Positions 24,392 to 33,708 of a DNA stretch of 39,033 nt are shown here, in pieces. Numbering within the stretch: the stretch's first letter is position 1; each line of letters opens with the position of its first letter. The notes beneath the pieces were generated by a model. That model was given only the letters and a program-made list of their open reading frames with translations, was not told where the DNA came from and searched no databases. The DNA comes from Lachnospiraceae bacterium (GTDB lineage: Bacteria > Bacillota > Clostridia > Lachnospirales > Lachnospiraceae), in NCBI GenBank assembly GCA_021205755.1, contig JAJPWX010000047.1, positions 1 to 39,033 of the forward strand, read 5' to 3'. A program made the translations under genes and the position numbers.

Positions 24392-25750
24392 ATGCACACG
24401 GTTGGAATTATTGCGGAATATAATCCATTTCATACGGGACATGAATATCATATTCAAAAAGCAAAGGAACGTTCCGGAGCCGATTTTGCAGTAGTTGTGA
24501 TGAGCCCCGATTATGTACAGCGCGGAAGCCCGGCTGTTTTTGATAAGTATACCCGCGCTCAGATGGCACTTCAATGCGGTGCGGATCTGGTGCTTGCGCT
24601 TCCTGTCTGCTACGCCACCGGAAGTGCGGAATACTTTGCAGAGGGCGCTGTTCGACTTCTGGATGGGCTGGGTGTTATTGATACGCTTTGTTTTGGCACG
24701 GAGGTGGGAGGGGATGCCGATCCATCTAAGACAGGGGCGGCGGCTGATGCTCCTGCACGGCTGGGGGTGTCGGATGCAGAACTCTTTCAGATGATAGCGA
24801 GGATACTGCTTGAGGAGCCGGAGTCCTACCGGCATGTGCTGCAGGAAAGCATGCGCAAAGGGCTTACATTCCCACGGGCGCGTGAAGAAGCGGTAGTTCG
24901 CTATATACAGGAAGCTGCGGATGAAGACTGCCGATGGCTGCCTCATTTTACCAATCAGGACACAACCTGCGGGATGGCTGCTTCCAGGCTGCTTTCTTCG
25001 CCCAATAACATTTTGGGAGTGGAATACTGCAAGGCTTTAATGAAAATTCATTCCAGAATCGTTCCGCTTCCGTTTCCGCGCCGGGGCAATTCCTATTCGG
25101 ATCTGACGCTGGACGGAGAATTCTGTTCGGCTAGTGCAATCCGAAAATACCTTGAGGCGGGAATGGCTGTATCATGTTTCGATCAGATCAGCGTTTATCT
25201 TCCGGATGCGATACGTTCTCTGTTTGCAGACGCATGTGCCGTTCCGGTTTTCCTGGAAGATTTTCTGCCGATTCTGTCACAGAAGTTGATTTATTGTGAT
25301 CAGCCGGAGAAGATTTTTGACTTTTCCCCAGAGATGGCGGATCGGTTAGGCCGTCTGCGTTTTCAATGCATGGGTAAAAGCATTCAGGAGATTTCTGCCC
25401 TGTTGAAAACAAAACAGATTACTGAGGCTCGCATCCGCCGTGCCTTGCTGCATCTGATTCTGGATATCCGAAAAGATAGCGTAGAAACGTTTCGCGGGGA
25501 CAGGGGCGTTTATTACGCACACATTCTCGGATTTCGCAGGAATACGGAGCCGCTTTTGCATGAAATTAAACAGAAAAGCACTCTGCCGCTGATCTCCAAG
25601 GCGTCAAATGCTTCAAAATTATTGACAGATGTTGGTATGCAAATGTGGTCACAGGATATGGCGGCGTCCCATTTGTACCGTGCGATTCGAGCCAACCGGT
25701 ATGGGGTACCATTTAAGGCAGAACAGGAGATAAGCCCGATCAGGTTGTGA
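24392..25750 (+). CDS. tmcAL: tRNA(Met) cytidine acetate ligase (nucleotidyltransferase)
   Basis: TmcAL (YlbM in Bacillus) acetylates the wobble cytidine of elongator tRNA(Met) from acetate and ATP. The 452-residue protein starts with the nucleotidyltransferase signature GIIAEYNPFHTGHEYH (residues 5-20, HxGH-type at 14-17) and contains the expected MSPDYVQRGSPAVFDKYTRA. It also has RRGNSYSD and SASAIRKYL. It is longer than Bacillus YlbM owing to an insertion around residues 110-125 (GGDADPSKTGAAADAPARL). ATG 24392 has CGGAG nine to ten bases upstream; a TTG at 24374 inside the previous gene is less likely. Confidence 0.9.
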   Translation: MHTVGIIAEYNPFHTGHEYHIQKAKERSGADFAVVVMSPDYVQRGSPAVFDKYTRAQMALQCGADLVLALPVCYATGSAEYFAEGAVRLLDGLGVIDTLCFGTEVGGDADPSKTGAAADAPARLGVSDAELFQMIARILLEEPESYRHVLQESMRKGLTFPRAREEAVVRYIQEAADEDCRWLPHFTNQDTTCGMAASRLLSSPNNILGVEYCKALMKIHSRIVPLPFPRRGNSYSDLTLDGEFCSASAIRKYLEAGMAVSCFDQISVYLPDAIRSLFADACAVPVFLEDFLPILSQKLIYCDQPEKIFDFSPEMADRLGRLRFQCMGKSIQEISALLKTKQITEARIRRALLHLILDIRKDSVETFRGDRGVYYAHILGFRRNTEPLLHEIKQKSTLPLISKASNASKLLTDVGMQMWSQDMAASHLYRAIRANRYGVPFKAEQEISPIRL

Positions 25751-25819
25751 GGGGCTTACACTGTTTAGGATAGCAGGGCACAGACCGCCTGCTATGAACT
25801 GTTAATGCAAAATAAATTC

Positions 25820-25848
25820 TTTACAAAACAGGAGAGAGAGTATATAAT
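25820..25848 (+). promoter_or_regulatory. Sigma-A promoter for the wzz-wze pair
   Basis: TTTACA at 25820-25825 and a perfect TATAAT at 25843-25848 are 17 bases apart. An 8-bp inverted repeat, ATAGCAGG with CCTGCTAT (about 25770-25795), lies upstream without a T tract. The leader to the first gene is about 115 bases. Confidence 0.7.
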
Positions 25849-25968
25849 CAGTACGTTGAAGTCTGGTGAGACAGACGTGATGAGATCGGGAGGAGGGAAC
25901 TATAAGCATTTACACCCGTGAATCATTGACGAGGCTTGCAGCGGGTGAATTACTTACAGGAGGGCGAA

Positions 25969-26721
25969 ATGGAAACAGAAGTACAAAATAATGACGAAAT
26001 AACCATAGATCTTGGGGAAATAGTCTCTTTTATACTCAGCAAAATTGGATACGTGATTTTGGTGGTTGCTTTATGCTCGATTCTTTCTTTTATTATAACT
26101 GCGTGGTTTATTACCCCCCAGTATACTTCGACCGCAAAGATTTACGTTTTGAATCGTCAGTCGAATGACAGCGTTACGAGCAGTGATATCACGAGCAGTA
26201 CATATCTGACGGAAGATTATATTGAGATGATTCAAAGCCGGACCGTGATTGAGGCGGTCATTGCGGAGCTGGGGCTTGATGTGGATTATGATGAGCTCCT
26301 TGAAGTAGTGACGGTATCTGCGCAGTCGGATACCCGTGTTGTGTCGATCAGTGTAACAGATCCGGATCCTTATATGGCGAGGGACATAGCTGAAGCAATC
26401 TGCCAGGCGTCTGTGACGCACATTAAGGAAATTATGGAACTGGAGTCGGTCAATGTCGTGGATGCTGCGAACATTCCGACAGAGAAATCCAGTCCGAGCC
26501 TTGCGAGGAATGTATTGATTGCGGCTCTTCTTGGAATGGTGGTTTCGCTTGCAGTTCTGATTGTGATTTTTATTCTGGATGATAAGGTAAAGACGTCGGA
26601 AGACGTTGAGAGGTATCTGGGGCTCAGTGTTTTGGGTGCCATGCCGTTAGATGAATCCCTTGTGCGTGAAAAGAAAAAACGTAAGAAACGCGAGCGCGCG
26701 AATAAAAAGAGGAAGGGCTGA
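25969..26721 (+). CDS. Wzz-type chain-length / tyrosine-kinase adaptor membrane protein (CapA/CpsC-like)
   Basis: The 250-residue protein has the polysaccharide co-polymerase layout: a short cytoplasmic start, membrane helix at about 25-48, an extracellular domain at 50-180, a proline-containing NIPTEKSSPS motif at 168-177, a second helix at 181-203, and a cytoplasmic tail that is strongly basic (233-249). In Gram-positive bacteria such proteins activate the partner cytosolic tyrosine kinase and control capsule or exopolysaccharide length. AGGAGGG at 25958-25964 fixes ATG 25969. The kinase gene follows four bases later. No glycosyltransferase, flippase or polymerase is nearby, so the target polysaccharide is unknown. 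Confidence 0.9.
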   Translation: METEVQNNDEITIDLGEIVSFILSKIGYVILVVALCSILSFIITAWFITPQYTSTAKIYVLNRQSNDSVTSSDITSSTYLTEDYIEMIQSRTVIEAVIAELGLDVDYDELLEVVTVSAQSDTRVVSISVTDPDPYMARDIAEAICQASVTHIKEIMELESVNVVDAANIPTEKSSPSLARNVLIAALLGMVVSLAVLIVIFILDDKVKTSEDVERYLGLSVLGAMPLDESLVREKKKRKKRERANKKRKG

Positions 26722-26725
26722 ATCG

Positions 26726-27487
26726 ATGAAATATATAGAAATCAAAAAACCGGAATTGAATTATTACAGCGCCGAGGCGTGTAAGTCTCTTCGAACAAAC
26801 CTTCAGTTTTGCGGCGGAGATAAAAAAGCGATTGTCTTTACTTCCTGCACACAGAATGAGGGAAAGACTTATGTAATCTTAAACCTGGCGATTTCTCTCT
26901 CTGAGATTGGGAAGAAGGTTCTTTTGCTTGATGCAGATCTGAGAAAATCTGCTTTGCTCGGCCGCGTGGATGTGACCGGCAATATGAAGGGAATGACGCA
27001 TTTCCTTTCTAAGCAGGCTTCACTGGTTGACATTATTTGTCAGACAAACGTTCCGAATTTCTATATGGCGTTTGCGGGACCTGTTCCGCCAAACCCGTCG
27101 GAGCTTCTGAGCAGCACTTATTTTGACCATATGCTTGCGGCTCTCAGAGAAAGCTATGATTATATCCTCATTGATTCCCCGCCTCTTGGCAGCGTGGTGG
27201 ATAGCGCGATTATTGCCAGCAAGTGCGATGGCTCTATTATTGTAATCGAAGAGGGTTGGAACAGCTATCGGTTTGAGCAGGATATAAAGCGGCAGCTGGA
27301 GAAGACAAATACACCGATCCTGGGTGTTGTTTTAAATAAGGTAGATTATACGAAGAGCTCCTATTACGGTAAGTATGGCAAATATGGCAAGTACGGAAAA
27401 TACGGTAAGTATTATGGGACTCCTTATGGAGAACCATATGGGAATGCTCCGGAAGAGTCAGCCCAAAAGAGTGGGAAAAAAGCGTAA
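26726..27487 (+). CDS. BY-type tyrosine kinase / CpsD-CapB family ATPase with YGK repeat tail
   Basis: The 253-residue protein is the cytosolic half of a bacterial tyrosine kinase. It shows a Walker A loop TQNEGKT ending at residue 48, Walker A' LLLDADL at 66-72, and Walker B ILIDSPP at 147-153. The C-terminus contains ten tyrosines between 213 and 238, in five exact YGK units followed by PYG units. This is the autophosphorylated cluster of the family but unusually regular. The gene lies directly after its Wzz-like activator and ends 121 bases before rplU. It probably regulates surface polysaccharide assembly. Confidence 0.92.
   Translation: MKYIEIKKPELNYYSAEACKSLRTNLQFCGGDKKAIVFTSCTQNEGKTYVILNLAISLSEIGKKVLLLDADLRKSALLGRVDVTGNMKGMTHFLSKQASLVDIICQTNVPNFYMAFAGPVPPNPSELLSSTYFDHMLAALRESYDYILIDSPPLGSVVDSAIIASKCDGSIIVIEEGWNSYRFEQDIKRQLEKTNTPILGVVLNKVDYTKSSYYGKYGKYGKYGKYGKYYGTPYGEPYGNAPEESAQKSGKKA
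27365..27409 (+). repeat. Five tandem 9-base units encoding Tyr-Gly-Lys
   Basis: Five consecutive in-frame TAY-GGN-AAR units encode residues 214-228 of the tyrosine kinase. The third bases differ between copies, so the protein repeat is kept while the DNA has drifted. Confidence 0.85.
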
Positions 27488-27494
27488 AAAAGAA

Positions 27495-27523
27495 TTGACG
27501 CAGACAGAAGTGTGTGTTAATAT
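27495..27523 (+). promoter_or_regulatory. Sigma-A promoter of the rplU operon
   Basis: TTGACG at 27495-27500 and TAATAT at 27518-27523 are 17 bases apart, about 85 bases before the L21 start. It lies just after the kinase stop codon. Confidence 0.7.
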
Positions 27524-27529
27524 ATGAAA

Positions 27530-27609
27530 GTATGCCGCACAAAGAGGTTTAAGTACCGCATGGTCGGTCACCGTATTTGGCGAGTAATGATAGACAGGAG
27601 GTGTGCCAT
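27530..27609 (+). promoter_or_regulatory. rplU 5' leader, candidate L21 leader RNA
   Basis: The roughly 80-base leader has complementary edges: GCCGCAC near 27533 can pair with GTGTGCC at 27601-27607 with one mismatch, which would partly occlude the AGGAGGTG ribosome binding site. Structured leaders before rplU are known in Firmicutes and are thought to mediate feedback by L21. I could not verify the conserved core by eye. Confidence 0.4.
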
Positions 27610-27915
27610 ATGTACGCAATTATTGCAACAGGTGGTAAACAGTACAAAGTAGCCGAGGGCGATATCATTCGTGTAGAAAAGCTTGGTGTAGAGGCTGGAG
27701 AGACTGTTACGTTTGATCAGGTGCTTGCAGTAAGTGATGATGGTCTGAAGGTTGGCGCAGATGTTGCCGGCGCGACCGTGACTGCGACAGTTGTTCGCAA
27801 TGCGAAAGCGAAGAAAGTCATCGTTTACAAGTACAAGAGAAAAACAGGTTACCATAAGAAAAATGGTCATAGACAGCAGTATACACAGGTAAAGATTGAA
27901 AAGATCAATGGTTAA
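27610..27915 (+). CDS. rplU: 50S ribosomal protein L21
   Basis: The 101-residue product is a complete L21, starting [14 protein letters not shown] and including [17 protein letters not shown], the conserved rRNA-binding basic loop. L21 binds 23S rRNA in the large subunit. An AGGAGGTG sequence precedes the ATG. It is the first gene of an operon with prp and rpmA, the normal Firmicutes order. Confidence 0.98.
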   Translation: MYAIIATGGKQYKVAEGDIIRVEKLGVEAGETVTFDQVLAVSDDGLKVGADVAGATVTATVVRNAKAKKVIVYKYKRKTGYHKKNGHRQQYTQVKIEKING

Positions 27916-28247
27916 TGATTATGATCATTTTTACTGTGTGGCAGTCAGAACATCAGTACAGGGGTTTCTCTTTTGAAGGACATGCAGAATACGCGGAAGA
28001 AGGCATTGATCTTGTCTGTGCAGCCGTTTCTGTATTGGCTTTGAATACAGTGAATTCTATTGAAACATTCACGGAGGATTTATTCAGGCAGGAACTTTCA
28101 GAAGACGGCGGATACCTGAGAATGGATTTTCCGTGCGGTCTTAGCGAGAAGAGCTGCCTGCTGATGGATAGCCTGATACTGGGAATACGAAGTATACAGG
28201 CTGAATATGGAGAGGAATATATTAGCCTTACATTTGAGGAGGTGTGA
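27915..28247 (+). CDS. prp: Ribosomal-processing cysteine protease Prp
   Basis: Prp (YsxB) cleaves the N-terminal extension of ribosomal protein L27. The 110-residue product has the catalytic His23 in FEGHAEYAEEG and Cys35 in DLVCAAVSVLA, in the family's usual spacing. The start overlaps the rplU stop by one base (TAATG), which suggests translational coupling; a second ATG at 27921 is possible. Its presence between rplU and rpmA, together with the extended L27, shows the processing pathway is complete. Confidence 0.94.
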   Translation: MIMIIFTVWQSEHQYRGFSFEGHAEYAEEGIDLVCAAVSVLALNTVNSIETFTEDLFRQELSEDGGYLRMDFPCGLSEKSCLLMDSLILGIRSIQAEYGEEYISLTFEEV

Positions 28248-28250
28248 CGA

Positions 28251-28538
28251 ATGTTGAATATGAACCTTCAGTTCTTCGCTCACAAAAAGGGAGTCGGTTC
28301 TACCAAGAACGGCAGAGATTCCGAGGCAAAAAGACTTGGAGCGAAGAGAGCAGATGGACAGTTTGTAAAAGCCGGAAATATTCTTTACAGACAGCGTGGT
28401 ACAAAGATCCATCCTGGTTTGAACGTTGGACGGGGCGGAGATGACACACTGTTTGCAACGGCAGATGGGGTCGTACGTTTTGAGCGGCTTGGAAGAGACA
28501 AGAAGCAGGTGTCTGTTCATCCGGTTGCAGCTGAATAA
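28251..28538 (+). CDS. rpmA: 50S ribosomal protein L27 with cleavable N-terminal extension
   Basis: The 95-residue product starts [20 protein letters not shown]. The first nine residues form the Firmicutes-type extension removed by Prp after the second Phe, leaving AHKKG, whose N-terminus reaches toward the peptidyl-transferase centre. The rest is a standard L27 with [21 protein letters not shown] precedes the ATG, and the previous stop is three bases upstream. Confidence 0.97.
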   Translation: MLNMNLQFFAHKKGVGSTKNGRDSEAKRLGAKRADGQFVKAGNILYRQRGTKIHPGLNVGRGGDDTLFATADGVVRFERLGRDKKQVSVHPVAAE

Positions 28539-28545
28539 TTCACAG

Positions 28546-28586
28546 AAGGCTTCAAATCGTATTGGTGGTTTGAAGCCTTTCTTTTT
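28546..28586 (+). terminator. Rho-independent terminator after rpmA
   Basis: AAGGCTTCAAA (28546-28556) pairs perfectly with TTTGAAGCCTT (28569-28579), followed by TCTTTTT. No promoter is obvious before obgE, so it probably attenuates rather than fully separates ribosomal-protein genes from the downstream GTPase gene. Confidence 0.9.
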
Positions 28587-28604
28587 ATGCACAGAGCCGG
28601 GTAA

Positions 28605-29969
<1,365 letters not shown>

Positions 29970-29977
29970 ATGAAAGA

Positions 29978-30271
29978 ATGACGAGTAAACAACGGGCTTA
30001 TCTGAAAAGCCTCGCTATGACTATGGAGCCTGTTTTTCAAATCGGGAAATCATCTCTGACACCGGAGGTGACGGCGGCAGTGGAAGAAGCACTTGCGGCG
30101 CGGGAACTGATCAAAGTGGGGGTACTGCAGAACTGTATGGATGATCCGCATGAGCTTGCCCAGGTTCTGGCAGACCGCACGCATTCTCAGGTTGTCCAGG
30201 TGATTGGGAAGAAAATTGTACTTTATCGGCCGGGGAAGGACGAGAAACGAAAAATAGAACTGCCGAAGTGA
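29978..30271 (+). CDS. yhbY: YhbY-family RNA-binding protein (CRM domain)
   Basis: The 97-residue CRM-domain protein starts MTSKQRAYLKSLA and includes GKSSLTPEVTAAVEEAL and the GxxG-like IGKKIVLYRP. It binds pre-50S ribosomal particles in E. coli and is regularly found beside obgE. A GGAG sequence at the end of obgE serves as ribosome binding site; the gap between the two genes is eight bases. Confidence 0.93.
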   Translation: MTSKQRAYLKSLAMTMEPVFQIGKSSLTPEVTAAVEEALAARELIKVGVLQNCMDDPHELAQVLADRTHSQVVQVIGKKIVLYRPGKDEKRKIELPK

Positions 30272-30397
30272 TTTGTTAACTGTGCTGCAGAAAGGTATAA
30301 AAACCGGACTGTGACGCATGATAAGCAGGCAGGAGGAAAGAGAGTATTCAGACCTGGGGAAGCGGATGGAAGGGAGAAAGCAGAGGCATAACGGCTT

Positions 30398-31018
30398 ATG
30401 GAAGCGAACAGGCAGCGGAAAGGAATTATGGGCGGTACATTTGACCCGATCCACAATGGACATCTGACGCTGGCAGAATCTGCCTGCAGACAGTTATCTC
30501 TGGATACGATCATTTTTTTGCCATCTGGCAACCCGCCTCACAAACAGCATCGAGAGGATGGGGCGAGTGACGAGCAACGACTTGCTATGGTTCAGCTTGC
30601 AATCAGGGACTATCCTCAATTTTCTCTTGATGAGGAAGAGATGCGGCGAGGCGGTCTGACTTATACCAAAGATACGCTTCTTCGCATGAAGGCGCGCGAG
30701 CCTGAGACGGAGTTTTATTTTATCATTGGCGGTGATTCCCTGATGGCCTTTGATACCTGGTATCATCCGGATATCATTTGTGAGAATTGTGTTTTGGTTG
30801 CTACCGGACGAAACGATCTGGCGCTGGACACAATACAGAAAAAAATGGATGAATTAAAAGAAACCCTTGGTGCGGACATTTTATTGCTGGATCTTCCTGA
30901 AATGCGAATCTCTTCTACAGATCTGCGAAAGCGATTCCGGGAGCATCAATCCGTGCAGGGGCTTGTTCCGGATAAGGTAGTGGAGTATATTGAAAAAAAC
31001 GGGATTTATGGGGGATAA
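30398..31018 (+). CDS. nadD: Nicotinate-nucleotide adenylyltransferase
   Basis: NadD transfers AMP from ATP to nicotinate mononucleotide, a step of NAD synthesis. The 206-residue product has GIMGGTFDPIHNGHL with the HxGH motif at 19-22, the substrate loop FLPSGNPPHK, and the late ISSTDLRKR signature. The ATG at 30398 has only a weak AGAGG-like site. It lies 126 bases after yhbY with no obvious gene between, and is followed at once by yqeK, its usual partner. Confidence 0.96.
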   Translation: MEANRQRKGIMGGTFDPIHNGHLTLAESACRQLSLDTIIFLPSGNPPHKQHREDGASDEQRLAMVQLAIRDYPQFSLDEEEMRRGGLTYTKDTLLRMKAREPETEFYFIIGGDSLMAFDTWYHPDIICENCVLVATGRNDLALDTIQKKMDELKETLGADILLLDLPEMRISSTDLRKRFREHQSVQGLVPDKVVEYIEKNGIYGG

Positions 31019-31027
31019 GATGCGTTT

Positions 31028-31621
31028 ATGAGCGGTTATAATATCTCAAAAATGCAAAAGAGACTGAAAAAGGAGCTGGACGAACCACGTTACGTACACA
31101 CATTGGGTGTGATGTATACGGCCATGTCTCTGGCCATGTGCCATGGTGAAGATCTGGAGCGCACCGGTGTTGCAGGGCTTTTGCATGACTGCGCGAAATG
31201 CATTCCGAACCCACAGAAAATTAAGCTCAGCGAGCACTATAAGATTCCAATTTCCACAGTGGAGCGTTCGACACCACAGCTGCTTCACGCAAAGCTTGGC
31301 GCCTGTATTGCAAAGGACAAGTATGAAGTGGAAGATATGGAAATCCTGAGTGCCATCCGTTGCCATACGACTGGTAAGCCGGATATGTCCCTGATGGAAA
31401 AAATTGTCTTTATCTCCGATTATATTGAGCCGGGACGGGTAAAAGCGCCGAATCTTACGAGAATTCGCACATTGGCTTTTTCTGATCTGGATATGGCTGT
31501 CTATCTGACACTCAGAGATACGCTTTCTTATCTGGAACAGACAAAAGCCAGTCTTGATAATCAGACGATTGTGGCATATAATTATTATGAAAATCTGATC
31601 GGTGAAAGGGAGGACGAATAG
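31028..31621 (+). CDS. yqeK: HD-domain diadenosine tetraphosphatase YqeK
   Basis: The 197-residue HD-family protein has His24 in RYVHTLGV, the HD pair His53-Asp54 in LLHDCAK, and the late residues of HTTGKPDMS and FISDYIEPGR. YqeK hydrolyses Ap4A symmetrically to two ADP and limits alarmone accumulation. It sits between nadD and rsfS, the conserved Firmicutes order. The next gene begins directly after its stop. Confidence 0.94.
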   Translation: MSGYNISKMQKRLKKELDEPRYVHTLGVMYTAMSLAMCHGEDLERTGVAGLLHDCAKCIPNPQKIKLSEHYKIPISTVERSTPQLLHAKLGACIAKDKYEVEDMEILSAIRCHTTGKPDMSLMEKIVFISDYIEPGRVKAPNLTRIRTLAFSDLDMAVYLTLRDTLSYLEQTKASLDNQTIVAYNYYENLIGEREDE

Positions 31622-32008
31622 ATGGCTGAAATGACAGAGAAGGACGCGAAGGCGATCGCAAAGAAAAAAGCTAAGCTTGCCTGTGACGCGCTATTGGAGA
31701 AAAAAGCGCAGGATGTAAAAATTATTAATATCGAAGAAGTCTCAGTGGTTGCAGATTATTTTATTATTGCGTCCGGAACAAACCGCAATCAGGTGCAGGC
31801 CATGGCGGATAATGTTGAGGAACAGCTGCACAAAGCAGGATATCCGGCGAAGCAGACGGAAGGCTATCGTTCTGCAAACTGGATTCTGATTGATTTTTGT
31901 GATGTAATTGTTCATATTTTTGATACGGAAAATCGCCTTTTTTATGATCTGGAAAGAATCTGGCGGGACGGCAAGGCTATTCGCGTCGAAGATTTGGATG
32001 CGGAATAG
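31622..32008 (+). CDS. rsfS: Ribosomal silencing factor RsfS
   Basis: The 128-residue DUF143 protein binds L14 on the 50S subunit and blocks subunit joining when nutrients run short. It shows VSVVADYFIIASGTNRNQVQ and the late GYRSANWILIDFCDVIVHIF, both diagnostic. AGGGAGG in the end of yqeK acts as ribosome binding site; the genes abut with no gap. Confidence 0.96.
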   Translation: MAEMTEKDAKAIAKKKAKLACDALLEKKAQDVKIINIEEVSVVADYFIIASGTNRNQVQAMADNVEEQLHKAGYPAKQTEGYRSANWILIDFCDVIVHIFDTENRLFYDLERIWRDGKAIRVEDLDAE

Positions 32009-32111
32009 AAGCATGGTTTCGTTACAGGCTTTGGACGGAATAAATAAGTGAGAATGTAGATATGCGGGTAACTGTGAAGGTACTGAACAGTTACATATGC
32101 GGGAGGAAAAC

Positions 32112-32912
32112 ATGGCAGCAGATAAGAAGTTTTTAGTGAGAAGTATTCAGAAGAAGGAAAGTTTGATCGTTGCGTACTGCACTTTTACGAATATGCCTTT
32201 TGTGACCTGCGATCCAGAGACGTTTAACGATCAGATCTGGCTGTTCGATACAGAAGAACAGCTGCAGACCTTTGCAAAGCCGTATACTGAGAAGAAGATC
32301 GCATTAAAGGGAATCAAATATCCGAATAAAAAGTTTCTGAATTTTTTTGCTACTTTGTTTTCGATGGGGATCAATGAGCTGGTGTTCGTCAGCAGAAGCG
32401 GGCAGGAGCCGATTGGTCTGGAAGAGCTGGTTAACCGTCCGGACTATTCTAAGCTCCCCAAGGAGAAACAGCCGATTTTCAATCCTCAGCTGCAGCTGAC
32501 TGCACTCTATTTTATGCAGGAGGCCTCCAGACCAGTGCCGGATGAAGAAAAAACAAATCTGGGCGATCTGGAAGAAGAGCTTGCGGTGAATCTGATGAAA
32601 ACCCGCTATGTCATGCCGATTGAGATGCTTGATGGCCCGGAAAGCGATGCGGAGAAGTTAAAGCAGAAGAAGTACCGTCTGCCGCTTTTGAAGAATAAAA
32701 ACGGAGATGCTTTTCAGCCAATCTTCACAGACCCAATGGAGATGAGCAAATTTAACAAAGAAAATAAATTTCAGGCGATTGCTGTGCCTTTCGATAATCT
32801 TTCTAAGCTCCTGCTGAAGGAATCAACCGGGTTCCTTCTGAACCCGAATGGATTTCATCTGGCATTGCCCAAGGATTTGCTGGAAGGCCTGGAGAATCGG
32901 TTTGAATTATAA
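32112..32912 (+). CDS. SseB N-terminal-domain protein
   Basis: The 266-residue soluble protein has, in its second half (about 165-266), the SseB-type fold with YRLPLLKNKNGDAFQPIFTD and a following acidic helix. The first half (KKFLVRSIQKKESL through PIFNPQ) looks like a related but diverged copy. SseB-domain proteins are widespread in Firmicutes with no assigned reaction. GGAGG about six bases before ATG 32112 supports this start over the in-frame ATG at 32097. It is the last gene before the terminator at 32939. Confidence 0.8.
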   Translation: MAADKKFLVRSIQKKESLIVAYCTFTNMPFVTCDPETFNDQIWLFDTEEQLQTFAKPYTEKKIALKGIKYPNKKFLNFFATLFSMGINELVFVSRSGQEPIGLEELVNRPDYSKLPKEKQPIFNPQLQLTALYFMQEASRPVPDEEKTNLGDLEEELAVNLMKTRYVMPIEMLDGPESDAEKLKQKKYRLPLLKNKNGDAFQPIFTDPMEMSKFNKENKFQAIAVPFDNLSKLLLKESTGFLLNPNGFHLALPKDLLEGLENRFEL

Positions 32913-32938
32913 GCTTATCAGGAATGTTGAAAGGAATG

Positions 32939-32998
32939 CCCCCATGAACAGGCTTGTGGCAGATATGTGTGCCTTAGAGTCGGCTCATGGGGGTTTTT
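32939..32998 (+). terminator. Rho-independent terminator ending the rplU-to-sseB transcript
   Basis: CCCCCATGA (32939-32947) pairs perfectly with TCATGGGGG (32985-32993), followed by TTTTT. The 37-base loop can form an inner hairpin. It also separates the convergent lexA gene. Confidence 0.85.
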
Positions 32999-33014
32999 GA
33001 CCGGACAGTTCTAT

Positions 33015-33626
33015 TCAGAAGAAACGGAATACACCAAATACTTTCCCTAAAATCTGTACATCATATACGATGATGGGATCCATGGTATCATTCTCCGGCT
33101 GAAGACGGATGTGATCCTTTTCTTTATAGAAAGTCTTAACCGTGGCAGAATCCTCAAGAAGTGCAACTACGATATCGCCATTCTCAGCGGTGGCCTGCTG
33201 ACGGACAAGTACACAGTCTCCATCGAGGATACCAGCGTTTACCATACTTTCGCCCTTCACACGGAGAATGAAAGACTGTTCGTTCGGCATATATTCCGCC
33301 GGGATGGGGAAATAGCTGTCAATATTCTGCTCGGCGAGAATCGGCTGCCCAGCCGCAACGGTGCCGACAATCGGTACGCTGACCATCTCGCGGCGTGTGA
33401 GGTTAAATGATTCGTCAAGAATCTCAATCGCCCGTGGCTTGGTCGGATCCCTGCGAATGTAGCCATTCTTCTCAAGAGATTCGAGATGAGAGTGAACGGA
33501 GGATGTCGACTTCAGATGTACTGCCTGACAAATCTCGCGCACTGCTGGTGGGAAGCCGCGGCTGAGAATCTCACTTTTGATGTAATCAAGGATTTCCTGT
33601 TGTTTTGGAGTAATCGGTCCTGGCAT
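33015..33626 (-). CDS. lexA: SOS-response repressor LexA
   Basis: LexA represses DNA-damage genes and cleaves itself when RecA is activated. The 203-residue product has the N-terminal winged helix-turn-helix ([20 protein letters not shown], about 27-47). The Ala92-Gly93 cleavage site lies in GTVAAGQP; the catalytic residues are Ser127 in GESMVNAG and Lys164 in ATVKTFYK, all in normal positions. GGGAGG on the minus strand precedes the ATG. Two SOS-box-like sites lie in its own promoter, so it should be autoregulated. Confidence 0.97.
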   Translation of the reverse strand: MPGPITPKQQEILDYIKSEILSRGFPPAVREICQAVHLKSTSSVHSHLESLEKNGYIRRDPTKPRAIEILDESFNLTRREMVSVPIVGTVAAGQPILAEQNIDSYFPIPAEYMPNEQSFILRVKGESMVNAGILDGDCVLVRQQATAENGDIVVALLEDSATVKTFYKEKDHIRLQPENDTMDPIIVYDVQILGKVFGVFRFF

Positions 33627-33640
33627 GATTACTTACCTCC

Positions 33641-33654
33641 CGTACATATGTTTC
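33641..33654. promoter_or_regulatory. LexA operator (SOS box 1) before lexA
   Basis: CGTACATATGTTTC matches the Firmicutes LexA consensus CGAACRNRYGTTYC at 13 of 14 positions. It lies between the lexA -10 box and the lexA start, where repressor binding would block transcription. Confidence 0.75.
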
Positions 33655-33658
33655 CCTC

Positions 33659-33687
33659 AGTATAGCACAGGGAGGTAAAAAAAGCAA
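33659..33687 (-). promoter_or_regulatory. lexA promoter
   Basis: On the minus strand TTGCTT (plus positions 33682-33687) and TATACT (33659-33664) are 17 bases apart. SOS box 2 overlaps the -35 side and SOS box 1 lies just downstream of the -10. Confidence 0.65.
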
Positions 33688-33698
33688 ACAAATGTTTT
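33685..33698. promoter_or_regulatory. Second LexA-like operator (SOS box 2)
   Basis: CAAACAAATGTTTT matches the LexA consensus CGAACRNRYGTTYC at 12 of 14 positions and overlaps the lexA -35 box. It is weaker than box 1. Confidence 0.5.
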
Positions 33699-33708
33699 CT
33701 GTTTGTTG

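Noticed and set aside
27365-27409. Tandem 9-base repeat considered as a minisatellite or CRISPR-like array
   Set aside because: The units are in frame, encode Tyr-Gly-Lys, vary only at silent positions and form the known tyrosine tail of the kinase.
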